DNA of 64,000 nt. Origin: Treponema bryantii (GTDB taxonomy: Bacteria; Spirochaetota; Spirochaetia; Treponematales; Treponemataceae). Each line of letters starts with the position of its first letter. The stretch's first letter is position 1. Both the position numbers and the translations under genes were made by a program. Below, piece by piece: positions 1-10,680 of the stretch. Location of the stretch: assembly GCF_036492245.1 (NCBI RefSeq), contig NZ_AP025287.1, positions 1 to 64,000 on the forward strand. Direction: 5' to 3'. Below the pieces are notes generated by a model. That model searched no databases and was not told the origin of the DNA. It saw only the letters and a list, made by a program, of their open reading frames with translations.

Positions 1-1079
1 ACAACATAACAAAATACATTACGGTTTTTGTAAAAGAAGAACCGTTTGTATCTTTCCCTGAAGGTAGCCGCATTCTTGGAATTAATCAGCATATACGGAT
101 TCCGTTAAATGTATTTCCAAAGGAAAGATACAATGAAGTTGAGATTAGTACTACAAGTTCTGTATATGCAACTGTAAAAAAGATTCTCGATGATACAGAA
201 AAAATCTGTTATGTAGATATAACTGCGACAACACTTGTTGGAAGCTGCAATATTAATGCAAAGCTTAATAATATTTCTGCAAGCATGGAGTTAACAGTAA
301 CTGAGGATGTTAATTTAAGGATGGCAAAGCTTGTAGTTTATGACAAGGATAATAAAGCAAAGGAAACTCTGAATCCAGGAAGTGTACGGCTCTTAAAAAC
401 AGATAAGAAAGCCCGTGTGTATTTTTCTACAAGTCCAAAAGGCTTGAAGTTTGATAACAAAGAAGGAACTTATCTTATGGAAAACATCAATATTGGTTCT
501 AACAAGGATGAAGATTTTAATATGATGCCAAAGGGTAATCCGAAATTACAGGTTTTCAAGCTGACTTTTGGAACAGATTCCAGTGAAATATCATATCCGG
601 ATTATTTTGAGATAGAGCCTCTAAACTGTTTCTATGGAACTCTGAAACTCGAAAATTTTGATCAGAATGTCAGTGTAAATGTTCCGCTTTGTATTACTTA
701 TGATGATTTTAAGCCGCAGTTTAAATTATCGGGTGGTAAAAAATCAAGTTTCGATGCAAAGAATCATGTTTTGAATATAGCAGATAATGATTCTGTGCAG
801 ATATTAGTTTCAAATATGTCTTCATATCCTGGAATGCAGAATTCTATTCTATACAGATATGAATATGAAAGTATTAGCGATGGAGTTTCAATATCAACAG
901 ATGAAGTTCTATTAAATCCATCTCGAATTACAGGTTCAGGTGTAGCGGGGGGAACTTCTGTAAGATACAGCACAAGTTACGACGGAAAACTTACGGTTAC
1001 TATTTATTATCCGAAATATTGTGATGTGTACGGAGAGTATACAGAAACCTTTATTGTAAATCATGAGACCTGGAGATAA
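1..1079 (+). CDS. Hypothetical surface-associated protein, 5' truncated by window edge
   Basis: The reading frame is open from base 3 through the window edge to a TAA at 1077-1079. The real start therefore lies upstream, and the internal ATG at 285 is not needed. The visible ~358 residues are rich in beta-strand-like Ser/Thr/Asn/Tyr patterns with few charged helices, much like the giant Ig-like protein encoded 3 bases downstream. The two genes probably form one operon and may share a surface role. No catalytic motif was seen. Function unknown; signal peptide or anchor cannot be judged without the 5' end. Confidence 0.75.
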   Translation, partial: NITKYITVFVKEEPFVSFPEGSRILGINQHIRIPLNVFPKERYNEVEISTTSSVYATVKKILDDTEKICYVDITATTLVGSCNINAKLNNISASMELTVTEDVNLRMAKLVVYDKDNKAKETLNPGSVRLLKTDKKARVYFSTSPKGLKFDNKEGTYLMENINIGSNKDEDFNMMPKGNPKLQVFKLTFGTDSSEISYPDYFEIEPLNCFYGTLKLENFDQNVSVNVPLCITYDDFKPQFKLSGGKKSSFDAKNHVLNIADNDSVQILVSNMSSYPGMQNSILYRYEYESISDGVSISTDEVLLNPSRITGSGVAGGTSVRYSTSYDGKLTVTIYYPKYCDVYGEYTETFIVNHETWR

Positions 1080-1082
1080 GTT

Positions 1083-4000
1083 ATGAAAAAAGCTTTTGTA
1101 TTATTTAGTTTATTAATCTCTATATTATTTTTGTCATGTGATCTGGAACCGGAAGAAGAACAGAAGTTGTCTCTTCTGGAGTTTCATAAGACTTGTATTG
1201 AAATGAATATTGGAGACAGTCAGACTGTTTATATAAAACATCAGCCAGATGGTGTAAATCCATCTATTAATTATAGTACTTCAAATAAAGGTGTTGTAAG
1301 TCTTAGTGGTGAGAGTGGGGATGGTGTTGTTATTACGGCCCTTACTGCAGGTTCTGATATTGTTATAGCAAAATGTGACGGTCTTACTGCATACCTTGAA
1401 GTAAAGGTTGGAACAGATTCAACTTATATTGAGCCATATATCGTTTTACCGTATACAACTCTTGAAGTTGAAAGAGGAAAGAATGTAAGTATTATTGCTT
1501 CGCTTTATGGTGGAAAAGCAAGTGATAACAGTCAGTTTAAATGGAAATGTGATTCTTCATGTATTACTTACCAGGAATCTGGTAACTGTCTGAATCTTAC
1601 TGCGGTTAAAAGCGGAGTTGCAAGAATTACAGTTGAGCACAGTAAAAGTAAATATTCATCTTCAATGCTAGTTGTAATTCCGGATTCGGCAGCAGCGGTA
1701 AAATATCTTACAACTTCAAACAACGTCATTAAAGTATATAAGGGTTCGGATAAAGTTACTTTTACAACTGAGGTCCGTGGTGGAACTGAAGCTGATAATT
1801 TATATACAAATTTTTCTTGTGTTGAAAATGGAAGTATTGTAAGTCTTTCATATTCAAACGGCCGATGTGAGGTTGTTGGAAAAGAATGTGGAGTTGCTGT
1901 TATAAGGGCTTCAAACAGTTTTTGCTCAGAAAGCATAGATATTACTGTTATTGTTTCAGATTCTAGTGAGATCGGTTATATATCATGCGATAATGATTTT
2001 GTCATTATAGATGGTAATAATTACGCTGTTGTTACTGCTAAAGTAATGATGAATGGAGATATAGATTATTCTCAGTATTTTGATTATGAAGTAAAAGATC
2101 CAGACATTGTAGAATGTTCAAATCAAGGAAATCTATTCTATATATATGGAAAGAAAGATGGTATTACAACAATTACATTAAAAAACAAATATTGTGAATT
2201 TACTCATGATATTATGGTAATTGTTCAGAATAACAATTTAAGAAGTAAGGTTAACTATATTAGTCCTGAAAGTAATTTTATTAAGCTTGAAAACAATAAT
2301 GATGAATATGAACTGAAAGTAAATCTTATAGGCGGAAATGAAGCAGATAAAAATAATTTTACTTATGAAGTATCAGATTCTTCTATAATAGAGCTTCTCT
2401 CTAATGAAGGGATAGTGACATATTCAAGAAGTGCAGCAGTTCAGCCCGAAACATATCAGACTAAATGTTTTATAAAACCAAAAAGTGTTGGTTCTGCAAA
2501 TATCAGGATAAGTAATCCAAAGACTACAAATGATGCAAATGTTACTGTAGTTGTATATCCTGCAGGTACATTAAATAAGACGGAGAATACATTATTCGGA
2601 GAAGGGGTATATAAAGTTATTGTAGGCTCTGCAAAAGAAGTAACTCTTGGAGTTAATGGAGATACTAATAATCTTGGAACTATTGAATGGAAAAGCCAGG
2701 ATGAAAGCATTTGCAGCGTAAAAGGCAATAGACTCAATGGAATACTCGAAGGAAAGAGTTCTGGTATTACAGAATTAAATGTTTCAGGCGATAAACTTTC
2801 AAATATATTTTCTTCAGTTTTACTTTGTGGTACTGAAAGTGAGCTTGAAAATACAAATATCTTTTATCTTGATAAAAAGAATCTGAGTATAGCAAAGAAT
2901 ACAAAAACATATTATGAATTAAAAAGTCTGTCAGAAATAGATAAGACCAAATATGAAATATCTTCAAATGATGAAAATATCTGTAAGGCCTCAGTTAATG
3001 AGGGGGTTATTGCTATAGATGCTGTTGAAGACGGAGAGACAAGTCTTATAGTTACTAACAGTGGGCTTTCAGATTACAGATATATTATTAATGTAAGTAT
3101 ATATGATCCAACGCTTTCTCTGCTGTACCCGTATTCAATTACAGGTCCGGATTATGTTGGTATTGTAGTGGGAGAAAATAAGGAAGTTGAGTTTACTCTC
3201 AAAAATGCACCGGAAAGTGAATATTCAAAGATTTCATATCTAAAAAATAATGATAATATTTCAATAGATAAGAATGGAAACAAACTTTGTATAAAGGCAC
3301 TTTCAACTGGTGAAAGCATGATAGAGGTTAGACATCCGTCTGCACAGTACACAAAAGTATTATATGTTTATGTTGCTGAAACTGAAGAAGAATTGAACGA
3401 ACGAGTTATGTTCTTTTCAGAAAAGTCAAATTATTACGTGAACAAAGGTGATAACCTTTATTTAAAAGTTACTTCAAATAAAGAAGATATTTATAAAGAT
3501 ATTGTATGGTCTGTTTCAAATCTTTCCAAAGCATCTTTGAAAGACTCTGGTAACTATGCCCTTGTATCTTTGAAAGAAGAAGGATTTGTAAAAATAACTG
3601 CATCATACGGAGATAAGGCATTTTATTACTTCTATATTACAATCAAGGATGAAGAACAGAAAACAAAAGAAGAAAGTGTTTATGGTTTACCATCCATTGT
3701 TGAGTTGATTGTAGGAAATACAAAAAAAATCGGGATTACAAGTAATAATCTTAGTGCTTATGAATTCTCAACAGTTATCTGGTCTTGTAATGAAGAAGGG
3801 CTGGAAGTTAACGGAAACGGTGCTGAATGTATAATTAAAGGAAATAAAAAAGGAATATATGAATTAAGTGTAGAAAGCAGTTATCTTAATATTAATAAAA
3901 AAATAATTATTGTTGTTGGTGAGACTGCAGAAGATTTTACAAAAATCTGTGTAATGAATATAGAAAAAAATATATTTAATATTAAGAAAGGAGAAGGATT

Positions 4001-7000
4001 AGAAGCAGAGCTTCTTTTTGGTTCTTATATTCCAGATGATGATGTGATAGCAACATTAAGATGGGAAACAGATACTCCGGATATAATTGAACTCGAACAT
4101 TATGCAAATAATGATAAATGTTATATTACAGGATTGAAAGAAGGGACTGCTGTTATAAAAATATCTTCAGAAAATTTTGCCAATAATATTAATCTTACAG
4201 TCAATGTTTATGAAACTGAAGAAAGCTCATATGGTTTTGTTACTGATAGAATAATAAAGATTGTAAAAGGAGAGACAAAAAATACTTCATTTTCTGTTAT
4301 CAATCTTATAAATAACAAAGAAATAGATGATTATAGTCGTATTGAAGTAAAAGATATTACAAATGATTGTATCAGTGTTTCAATAGCAAATAAAAATCTC
4401 AGAATTAAAGCTGACAAAACTGGAACATCAGTTATTACCTTATTTTATCCGGACCTTGGAATTGAAACAAAAATTACAGTTATCTGTGCCGAAAGTGAAG
4501 CTGCATTAAGTAATATTTTCACATTCACATCTTCAAAGGATCACTATCTTTTAGCCCCAGAGCAGAGTATTTTAATTACATTAAAAACAGAAGATAATGA
4601 AGATTCAAGGATAAAAAATATTGAGGTAGTATGTGATAATCCGTCAGTAATAACTTTTATAAAACAGGATGACTTGACCTATTTTGTAAAAGCAGAAAAA
4701 GATGGTAATGCAATACTTACATTCCAGAATGACAGCTATGAATATAATGTTTATATAGCAGTTTCAAAAAGTATTCTGGACCACGAACCTCAAATTATTA
4801 CGGAAAATATTTTATCTTTAGTAAAAGGAGTTAAATACACTTCTTCTGTTATTGGGGTAGATAATATTTCTGTATATACAAACTCAGATATAATAGAAAT
4901 TGAAAATAATATTTCAAATGGATTTACCGTTAATCCTCTTGAATGTGGAGAAGGTGAAATTACAGTATATGCTGGAAATTATTCTAGAGTTTTAAAAGTT
5001 GTTGTATCGGAAAATGAAGGTAAAGCTGAAATACAGAAAATAATGAATATTGATAAACGACATTATTATATGAGCTTAAATACAAGTGTTTCAATTATTC
5101 CGGGTTTTCTAAATATGCCATCTTCATATGTGATTAATATAGAAGATATTTATCAGAATAATGTTGTAAAAGTAAATGTTCAGGATAAACGAATTATCGT
5201 AAAAGCTGTTAATCCTGGTATTGCTCAGATTAAAGTAAGTATAGAAGGGTATGGTTCTGTTATCCTTACTTTTGAAGTAAACGAAGAAAATAATATAAAA
5301 GGAATTGTGGAAAATGTTAAATACAATATCTATTCTGATAATTCTGTTGTATATGTTGAACCGGACAGCTATAAGACTCTTGTAATTTATATAGATGGAC
5401 TATCTTCAGGAGAATCTCTTAACGACGGATATCTCTGGGAAACAGATAATTCATCTTTCTTAGACTTAGATCCGAACGGCTATTTTTGTAATGTAATACC
5501 AAAAGTTTCTGAAGGTGAGTGTAAAGTTACTGTCAGCAATCAAAGATGTAATAATGCCTATACTTTCAAAATTAAAATAGGACGTACAGTAGAGAATTCA
5601 GGAACAACAGCTCCTTATATCTATGTTCCGGTAAATACTGTCAGTTTAAAATATGGAGAAGAGGAAGAGAGTGTTGAAGTATATTTGAAAAACATGGAAG
5701 GTTATTCTTTTAGTGACCTTACATTAACAGATAGTCGTTTAAGTAATGTTGTAAAATATTCAAAAGTATATTCAGGAGAAAAATGTATTATTACTTTGAA
5801 TCCTGTTTCTTGCGGATACGGCAGGCTTACACTTCATCATCCTTATTCATCATCAGATTCTTATATAGATTATATTGTACAGGATTATGGTGATTCGGGT
5901 GTTATATATCTTACTACTTCTGATAATTATGTTTCTATGAAAAGTGGAGAAACAAAGGAAATCAATGTTTCTCTTGAAAATTACGAAGAGCTGAATGGAA
6001 AGAAATTTGAATATGAATATGACCCAGCATTTATATATGTTATAGGAGAAGGTCCGAAAGTTCAGATTCAGGGTTTGAAAGAAGGTATTACTTCATTAAA
6101 GGTTAGTCACCCTCAGTCTCAGAATGTACTGGATATTACGGTTAATATCTCAAATAAAAATGTTTCTGCAAAATATTTTACTACGGCTCAGAATGTTATT
6201 GAAACTTCAGTAAGCAGCGTTATGGATAGTTTCATGGTAACTCTTGTAGGTGATTCATTGTCTTCTGGTTCATTCAAATATGAATCGAGCGATTACAGTG
6301 TAGTAAGTGTTGTAGGACAGGAAAATTATTGTTTTTATCGAGGCTTATCAAAAGGACAGGCTCAGATAACTGTAAGTCATAAATCAGATCCAACAGTTTT
6401 ACCACTTACAGTTACTGTAATTGTTGAGGATAATCAGCTTGACGGACAGTTTATTACAAGTGATGAAAAGCTATTATATCTTGCACCACATGGACAGAAT
6501 AAGAATGTATCTATTCAGGTAAATAATGTAAATAATTTTGATCAGTCACGTTTAGACTGGAGTATTTATTCCCAGCAGAATACTAATGGAAGCCGCGGTG
6601 ATGTTATCCGCCTTAATGGTATTGGAACAAAGGGAGTTATTTCTCCTTTGAATGAAGGAATTGCAAAAGTAAGGGTTTGCTATACTCCATTGAATTTAAA
6701 ATTTGATTTTGCAATTTTTGTTTCTCCGTTTGGAGAAATATCATTCAGTGATAGTGAAATTGTAGTACCAGTTGGAGATATGTATTTTGAAAATATCAAT
6801 GTACCGTCTGTTACTAATAATTTGGAAGGGCTTGTTAAGTACAGGGTTGATAACGATTCAATTTGTGAAGTTTTTGGGACAAGTAAGATATGCTGCATAA
6901 AGGCTAAAAAGCCGGGAACTGCAATTGTTACTGCAGTTAATACATACGATAATACTCAGTCAGAGCTTACGGTACAGGTATATGATGAAAGCGAAGCTTC

Positions 7001-9404
7001 CATTAATAAGATCAATCTGAACCAGACAAGTTATCTTTTGAACCCACGAAGTCAACCAAAAACACTTAAGGCTACACTTTCGGGAAAAGATTTTATTGAG
7101 ACAGATAAAGAAAATATTGTGTGGTCAATTTCAGGAAATTCATGTGTAAATATTTATCCGAAAAAAGGGCCGGAAGTTACTTTATCTCTGAAAGCTGATT
7201 CAAAAACCGGAAAGGTTAATACTGGTACAGCTGTTGTTTCTGTAACTCATTCTAAATGTGGAGCAGACTACAAAAAGACTGTTTATATTGACGTATCTGA
7301 ATTACAGAATTATTTTACTCTTTCAACAGAGAAAGTTAATGTAGATAGTGGTAATACATTTACTGTGTCTGCAAACATTCTTGGTGCAACATTGAATGAT
7401 TACGATGATGTTCATTGGAGTATTCAGAGCCAGAGAGTTGAAGCAGATGGAACTATAACGACAATTGCTCAGGTATTAAATGATACTGGAAGAACCTGTT
7501 CTATTATGGGTATAGAAGAGGGTAGTGTAATTCTAAACTGTTTCTATAAGGGAGATTTGAAAACTTGTGATATCCAGGTAAAGGGTAACAGATATTTTTC
7601 AATGCTGACAAATAATATTCAGTTGTTTCCGGGTCAGGAATATAAAGTTGGATATAATCTTAGACCAAATACCTATGCAGTAACATGGTTTACTTCATGC
7701 CAGGGCGAAATTGTATCAGTAGTCAATGATGATCATGAAAAACAGGAAATTACCTTAAAGGCAAATAAAGAAGGAATGTCTACAATTACTGGTGTTGTAA
7801 ATGGAATTGGAACTGTAACTGTCAGTATCAAAGTTGTTTATAATCCTAAATTGATGAATACATCAAGACAGTCAGAATTTAAGATTCCAATGTTTGACAA
7901 AGGAACTGCGAACTATAATAAATATAAAAACCAGGTAGAAATAAGTTACCTCTGCTATCCGCCAGAATATTATGTAAAGGTAACAAACAGAAGATTGGAC
8001 AGTGTGATAAGTGAGGATTTCTTTGATGTAATCGTAGAACAAAATCATGATTCTCTTTCGGATAATCCAAATGCCGGAAATGGTAAGATAAGGATAATTG
8101 CAAACAGAGAAATACCGTTAAATCACAAAGTTACATTTGATGTAAAGCAGTATTCGGATGCAGAGTGTACAAAGCAGATAGAAGGTAAAAGCTTTAGTTT
8201 TACAGTCTGTTCTCTTTTTACCAAGGATGATTGTGTAACATCAGATGATGATTATTATATTTATTTTAAGCGTTATGACGGTGGTTTTTCTATGCCTGGA
8301 ATGAAATATGATAGTCCAGCTCATGATATGGGTAATATTAAAAACATAAATAAGCTGACTTTTGGTGAAGGAGAAACACACTATATAATTATCGAACCAA
8401 AGCATAAAGGACAGTTTTTACAGGTTAAAAAAGAAATCATATCTGTAAATAATGAGGTTCCATTAATTCTAGATGATTTTGTGGATAATGACGGAAAATT
8501 GATTGCTGAAATCAGAACTTATAAAGAAAATGGAACAATGAGAGATCATGGTTATGATGGATATTTTAATGGAACAAACTGGAGTAGACCGGAAAAAGCA
8601 AGTGAAAGTTTTTATCCAAGATTTGGTATAAAAAAACCTTATTTAACTATTAGTGAAAAAAAATATTATCTTATTGTAAACAATATTGATAAAAATAAAG
8701 AATATGCACATCAGAATTCAGTTACAGGAAAAGGAAATTATTCTAAATCAAGTCGTCAGGTATATTGGAATAGATCAGAACCAGGTGGTGGTCATGAAGA
8801 CTGGTGGAGCGGTTGTAATTGTAATAATGCAAATAAAGAATTACTTATTTTTAATATTCCATATAAATGGTTTGGTGGTGATGGTGGCGGATCAAATTGT
8901 TTTCCGATATGGGTTGATGGAAATAAGAAATCTGTTGCAGAAAATATTTTTACTAAAGCTTCTGCAAGTTTATCATTGTGTACTGGTTTTTCTGGTGGTG
9001 ATGGTGGAAGCGGACACCATGACTATTGGAATGTAGATCATTCAGGTTCAACTGTAACTATAAATCATGATTCTAATTATACTTTCTATACTTCAAAAAA
9101 TAATTGTGATTTTAATTACGGTAATGGCTGGATAGATTCAATTTGGGGAAAAGATTATGTTATTGGTGAATACTGCAGGTGTTTTCCAAGTAATAATACC
9201 AATCCAACAAAAACAATAGCAGATGAATTAGATATCACGATAATGATGAATGGTAGTACTCCAAATCCAATAAAATATAATGTTGAGTTAAATGTATATC
9301 AATGTTACAGGAATTATTATGAATATATATATGATTCAAACGGTAACTTTACAAAAATAATTAATGATATTGCCAATGACAATTTCAAAAATATTTCATG
9401 GTAA
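1083..9404 (+). CDS. Giant lipoprotein with tandem bacterial Ig-like (BIG2-type) modules
   Basis: This 2773-residue protein starts MKKAFVLFSLLISILFLSC, a lipoprotein signal peptide with a relaxed spirochaetal lipobox (Cys about residue 19). About residues 40-2330 are built from roughly 25 modules of ~90 residues. Each has alternating beta strands and ends in a Gly-x-(A/S)-x-(I/V)-x-V type strand, the pattern of BIG2-type domains. The last ~430 residues differ; the final stretch is rich in Gly, Asn, Trp, His and Cys and could be a ligand-binding tip. A GGAG ribosome site lies 7 bases before ATG 1083. By family it is likely a long outer-surface adhesin or stalk; the ligand is unknown. No frameshift seen. 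Confidence 0.85.
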   Translation: MKKAFVLFSLLISILFLSCDLEPEEEQKLSLLEFHKTCIEMNIGDSQTVYIKHQPDGVNPSINYSTSNKGVVSLSGESGDGVVITALTAGSDIVIAKCDGLTAYLEVKVGTDSTYIEPYIVLPYTTLEVERGKNVSIIASLYGGKASDNSQFKWKCDSSCITYQESGNCLNLTAVKSGVARITVEHSKSKYSSSMLVVIPDSAAAVKYLTTSNNVIKVYKGSDKVTFTTEVRGGTEADNLYTNFSCVENGSIVSLSYSNGRCEVVGKECGVAVIRASNSFCSESIDITVIVSDSSEIGYISCDNDFVIIDGNNYAVVTAKVMMNGDIDYSQYFDYEVKDPDIVECSNQGNLFYIYGKKDGITTITLKNKYCEFTHDIMVIVQNNNLRSKVNYISPESNFIKLENNNDEYELKVNLIGGNEADKNNFTYEVSDSSIIELLSNEGIVTYSRSAAVQPETYQTKCFIKPKSVGSANIRISNPKTTNDANVTVVVYPAGTLNKTENTLFGEGVYKVIVGSAKEVTLGVNGDTNNLGTIEWKSQDESICSVKGNRLNGILEGKSSGITELNVSGDKLSNIFSSVLLCGTESELENTNIFYLDKKNLSIAKNTKTYYELKSLSEIDKTKYEISSNDENICKASVNEGVIAIDAVEDGETSLIVTNSGLSDYRYIINVSIYDPTLSLLYPYSITGPDYVGIVVGENKEVEFTLKNAPESEYSKISYLKNNDNISIDKNGNKLCIKALSTGESMIEVRHPSAQYTKVLYVYVAETEEELNERVMFFSEKSNYYVNKGDNLYLKVTSNKEDIYKDIVWSVSNLSKASLKDSGNYALVSLKEEGFVKITASYGDKAFYYFYITIKDEEQKTKEESVYGLPSIVELIVGNTKKIGITSNNLSAYEFSTVIWSCNEEGLEVNGNGAECIIKGNKKGIYELSVESSYLNINKKIIIVVGETAEDFTKICVMNIEKNIFNIKKGEGLEAELLFGSYIPDDDVIATLRWETDTPDIIELEHYANNDKCYITGLKEGTAVIKISSENFANNINLTVNVYETEESSYGFVTDRIIKIVKGETKNTSFSVINLINNKEIDDYSRIEVKDITNDCISVSIANKNLRIKADKTGTSVITLFYPDLGIETKITVICAESEAALSNIFTFTSSKDHYLLAPEQSILITLKTEDNEDSRIKNIEVVCDNPSVITFIKQDDLTYFVKAEKDGNAILTFQNDSYEYNVYIAVSKSILDHEPQIITENILSLVKGVKYTSSVIGVDNISVYTNSDIIEIENNISNGFTVNPLECGEGEITVYAGNYSRVLKVVVSENEGKAEIQKIMNIDKRHYYMSLNTSVSIIPGFLNMPSSYVINIEDIYQNNVVKVNVQDKRIIVKAVNPGIAQIKVSIEGYGSVILTFEVNEENNIKGIVENVKYNIYSDNSVVYVEPDSYKTLVIYIDGLSSGESLNDGYLWETDNSSFLDLDPNGYFCNVIPKVSEGECKVTVSNQRCNNAYTFKIKIGRTVENSGTTAPYIYVPVNTVSLKYGEEEESVEVYLKNMEGYSFSDLTLTDSRLSNVVKYSKVYSGEKCIITLNPVSCGYGRLTLHHPYSSSDSYIDYIVQDYGDSGVIYLTTSDNYVSMKSGETKEINVSLENYEELNGKKFEYEYDPAFIYVIGEGPKVQIQGLKEGITSLKVSHPQSQNVLDITVNISNKNVSAKYFTTAQNVIETSVSSVMDSFMVTLVGDSLSSGSFKYESSDYSVVSVVGQENYCFYRGLSKGQAQITVSHKSDPTVLPLTVTVIVEDNQLDGQFITSDEKLLYLAPHGQNKNVSIQVNNVNNFDQSRLDWSIYSQQNTNGSRGDVIRLNGIGTKGVISPLNEGIAKVRVCYTPLNLKFDFAIFVSPFGEISFSDSEIVVPVGDMYFENINVPSVTNNLEGLVKYRVDNDSICEVFGTSKICCIKAKKPGTAIVTAVNTYDNTQSELTVQVYDESEASINKINLNQTSYLLNPRSQPKTLKATLSGKDFIETDKENIVWSISGNSCVNIYPKKGPEVTLSLKADSKTGKVNTGTAVVSVTHSKCGADYKKTVYIDVSELQNYFTLSTEKVNVDSGNTFTVSANILGATLNDYDDVHWSIQSQRVEADGTITTIAQVLNDTGRTCSIMGIEEGSVILNCFYKGDLKTCDIQVKGNRYFSMLTNNIQLFPGQEYKVGYNLRPNTYAVTWFTSCQGEIVSVVNDDHEKQEITLKANKEGMSTITGVVNGIGTVTVSIKVVYNPKLMNTSRQSEFKIPMFDKGTANYNKYKNQVEISYLCYPPEYYVKVTNRRLDSVISEDFFDVIVEQNHDSLSDNPNAGNGKIRIIANREIPLNHKVTFDVKQYSDAECTKQIEGKSFSFTVCSLFTKDDCVTSDDDYYIYFKRYDGGFSMPGMKYDSPAHDMGNIKNINKLTFGEGETHYIIIEPKHKGQFLQVKKEIISVNNEVPLILDDFVDNDGKLIAEIRTYKENGTMRDHGYDGYFNGTNWSRPEKASESFYPRFGIKKPYLTISEKKYYLIVNNIDKNKEYAHQNSVTGKGNYSKSSRQVYWNRSEPGGGHEDWWSGCNCNNANKELLIFNIPYKWFGGDGGGSNCFPIWVDGNKKSVAENIFTKASASLSLCTGFSGGDGGSGHHDYWNVDHSGSTVTINHDSNYTFYTSKNNCDFNYGNGWIDSIWGKDYVIGEYCRCFPSNNTNPTKTIADELDITIMMNGSTPNPIKYNVELNVYQCYRNYYEYIYDSNGNFTKIINDIANDNFKNISW

Positions 9405-9419
9405 ATGAAGTATGAAAAA

Positions 9420-9453
9420 TGTCATTGACAAATATTATAAAATTATATATATA
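9420..9453 (+). promoter_or_regulatory. Promoter with TGTCATTGACA box
   Basis: TGTCATTGACA (9420-9430) contains a perfect -35 TTGACA at 9425-9430. TATATA follows at 9448-9453 after a 17-base spacer. The 11-base box is a palindrome apart from its centre and recurs at five other promoters in the window. It drives the lipoprotein gene at 9471. Confidence 0.7.
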
Positions 9454-9470
9454 AATACGTCGAGGTAAAA

Positions 9471-10622
9471 ATGAAAAAATTACAATTACTACTTGCTGCT
9501 ACAATAATTATGTTGCTGGTTTCTTGTCAGGGAACTGTGAATCCAAAAAATACTGACATTGAAAATAACGAACAAACAAAGACTTTTGATATTAATAAAG
9601 TATCTTTCAGCTCTACTGAAAATGACAATACTGATTTCAAAATGATTAATACTATTACTATTGGTAATAATCATTATTTTGTACTTTACACAAGAGGAAT
9701 TAGTATTGATGTTAAATATGATAAAGAAAGTATCAGTGGTGAATATAATTTCAATTCTTCTAAAAAAGAAGAATATCTAAATGCATACCTTAATGGTACA
9801 TTGGATTTTTCTGATATTGAGACAGTAAAGGATTATATTGAATATGAAGAAATTGATTTACTAGGACATAAATTATATGTCTATTTTATTGAACCATTTT
9901 CATATTCTGATATAAAACCTTATATTTGTGAACAGGAAGAAGACTACTTTTTGACATTATCTAATGGAGAAAAGAAAGTTCACTTTGATTTGGATTTGTC
10001 TGATAACAGAAGTTATAAATACTTTGAGTATTATAGTTTCAATAATAAAAAAGACGAAAAGAAAAAGATCTATAAGAAAAGTGATGTATATCAGCCATAT
10101 AATGCAATTATAGACAGTAATAAAGATTTTACAAATGGCTATAAAGGTGCAACAGACGGGATATTTGGACGTACAAATATATGTGAGGTAGTAGAACCTT
10201 ACGAAAACGATAATCAAGAAGCTTTTTTGAATAACTGTTTTACGGTTATTGGAACAGATTTAAAAACAAGTAATTATTATTTTCAAAAAAACATTGATAC
10301 TATAATCAGATATGCTTTCTATTATAGAGGCTCATTCTATAACGGATTAAAGCCAAAATTTGGATATGATGAATATTCTACTGGAAAGGTCGAAAAACTC
10401 TATTTTGATTTTGAACTGGATTCAATTGTATTATATGACAGATTTGAAAATACTTTTGAAACTGAAGTATTGGATTATTTTACAATGAATCAAGATGGTG
10501 GTGGTTATTATGGTGAAGCTGAAGTTTCTAAAGATAAAATCAAAATAGAACTTAAACCAGATTTTGGATTATCTCCATTCGAGAACAAAGTCGTAACATT
10601 ATTCAATATGGGATTTAACTAA
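9471..10622 (+). CDS. Hypothetical lipoprotein
   Basis: 383 residues beginning MKKLQLLLAATIIMLLVSC, a clear lipoprotein signal with lipobox LVSC, so the mature protein should be lipid-anchored outside the inner membrane. The rest is acidic, Tyr/Asp/Asn-rich and probably beta-structured. No conserved motif was recognised. AGGT lies upstream of ATG 9471. It has its own TGTCATTGACA-type promoter, separating it from the giant lipoprotein gene, and a strong terminator follows. Function unknown; it may belong to the same surface cargo as its upstream neighbours. Confidence 0.8.
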   Translation: MKKLQLLLAATIIMLLVSCQGTVNPKNTDIENNEQTKTFDINKVSFSSTENDNTDFKMINTITIGNNHYFVLYTRGISIDVKYDKESISGEYNFNSSKKEEYLNAYLNGTLDFSDIETVKDYIEYEEIDLLGHKLYVYFIEPFSYSDIKPYICEQEEDYFLTLSNGEKKVHFDLDLSDNRSYKYFEYYSFNNKKDEKKKIYKKSDVYQPYNAIIDSNKDFTNGYKGATDGIFGRTNICEVVEPYENDNQEAFLNNCFTVIGTDLKTSNYYFQKNIDTIIRYAFYYRGSFYNGLKPKFGYDEYSTGKVEKLYFDFELDSIVLYDRFENTFETEVLDYFTMNQDGGGYYGEAEVSKDKIKIELKPDFGLSPFENKVVTLFNMGFN

Positions 10623-10626
10623 CGAT

Positions 10627-10661
10627 AAAAGCTCTGCAGGGATTACTTGCAGAGCTTTTTT
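10627..10661. terminator. Bidirectional intrinsic terminator
   Basis: The arms AAAGCTCTGCA and GCAGAGCTTT flank a short loop. Runs of A and T on the two sides allow termination from both directions. It sits between convergent genes ending at 10622 and 10681. Confidence 0.85.
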
Positions 10662-10680
10662 ATATATTGTAACTTGAATC

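Noticed and set aside
8686-9036. 116-residue frame within the giant lipoprotein gene
   Set aside because: Out-of-phase shadow of the repetitive GGT/GGA-rich 3' end, with no start signals.
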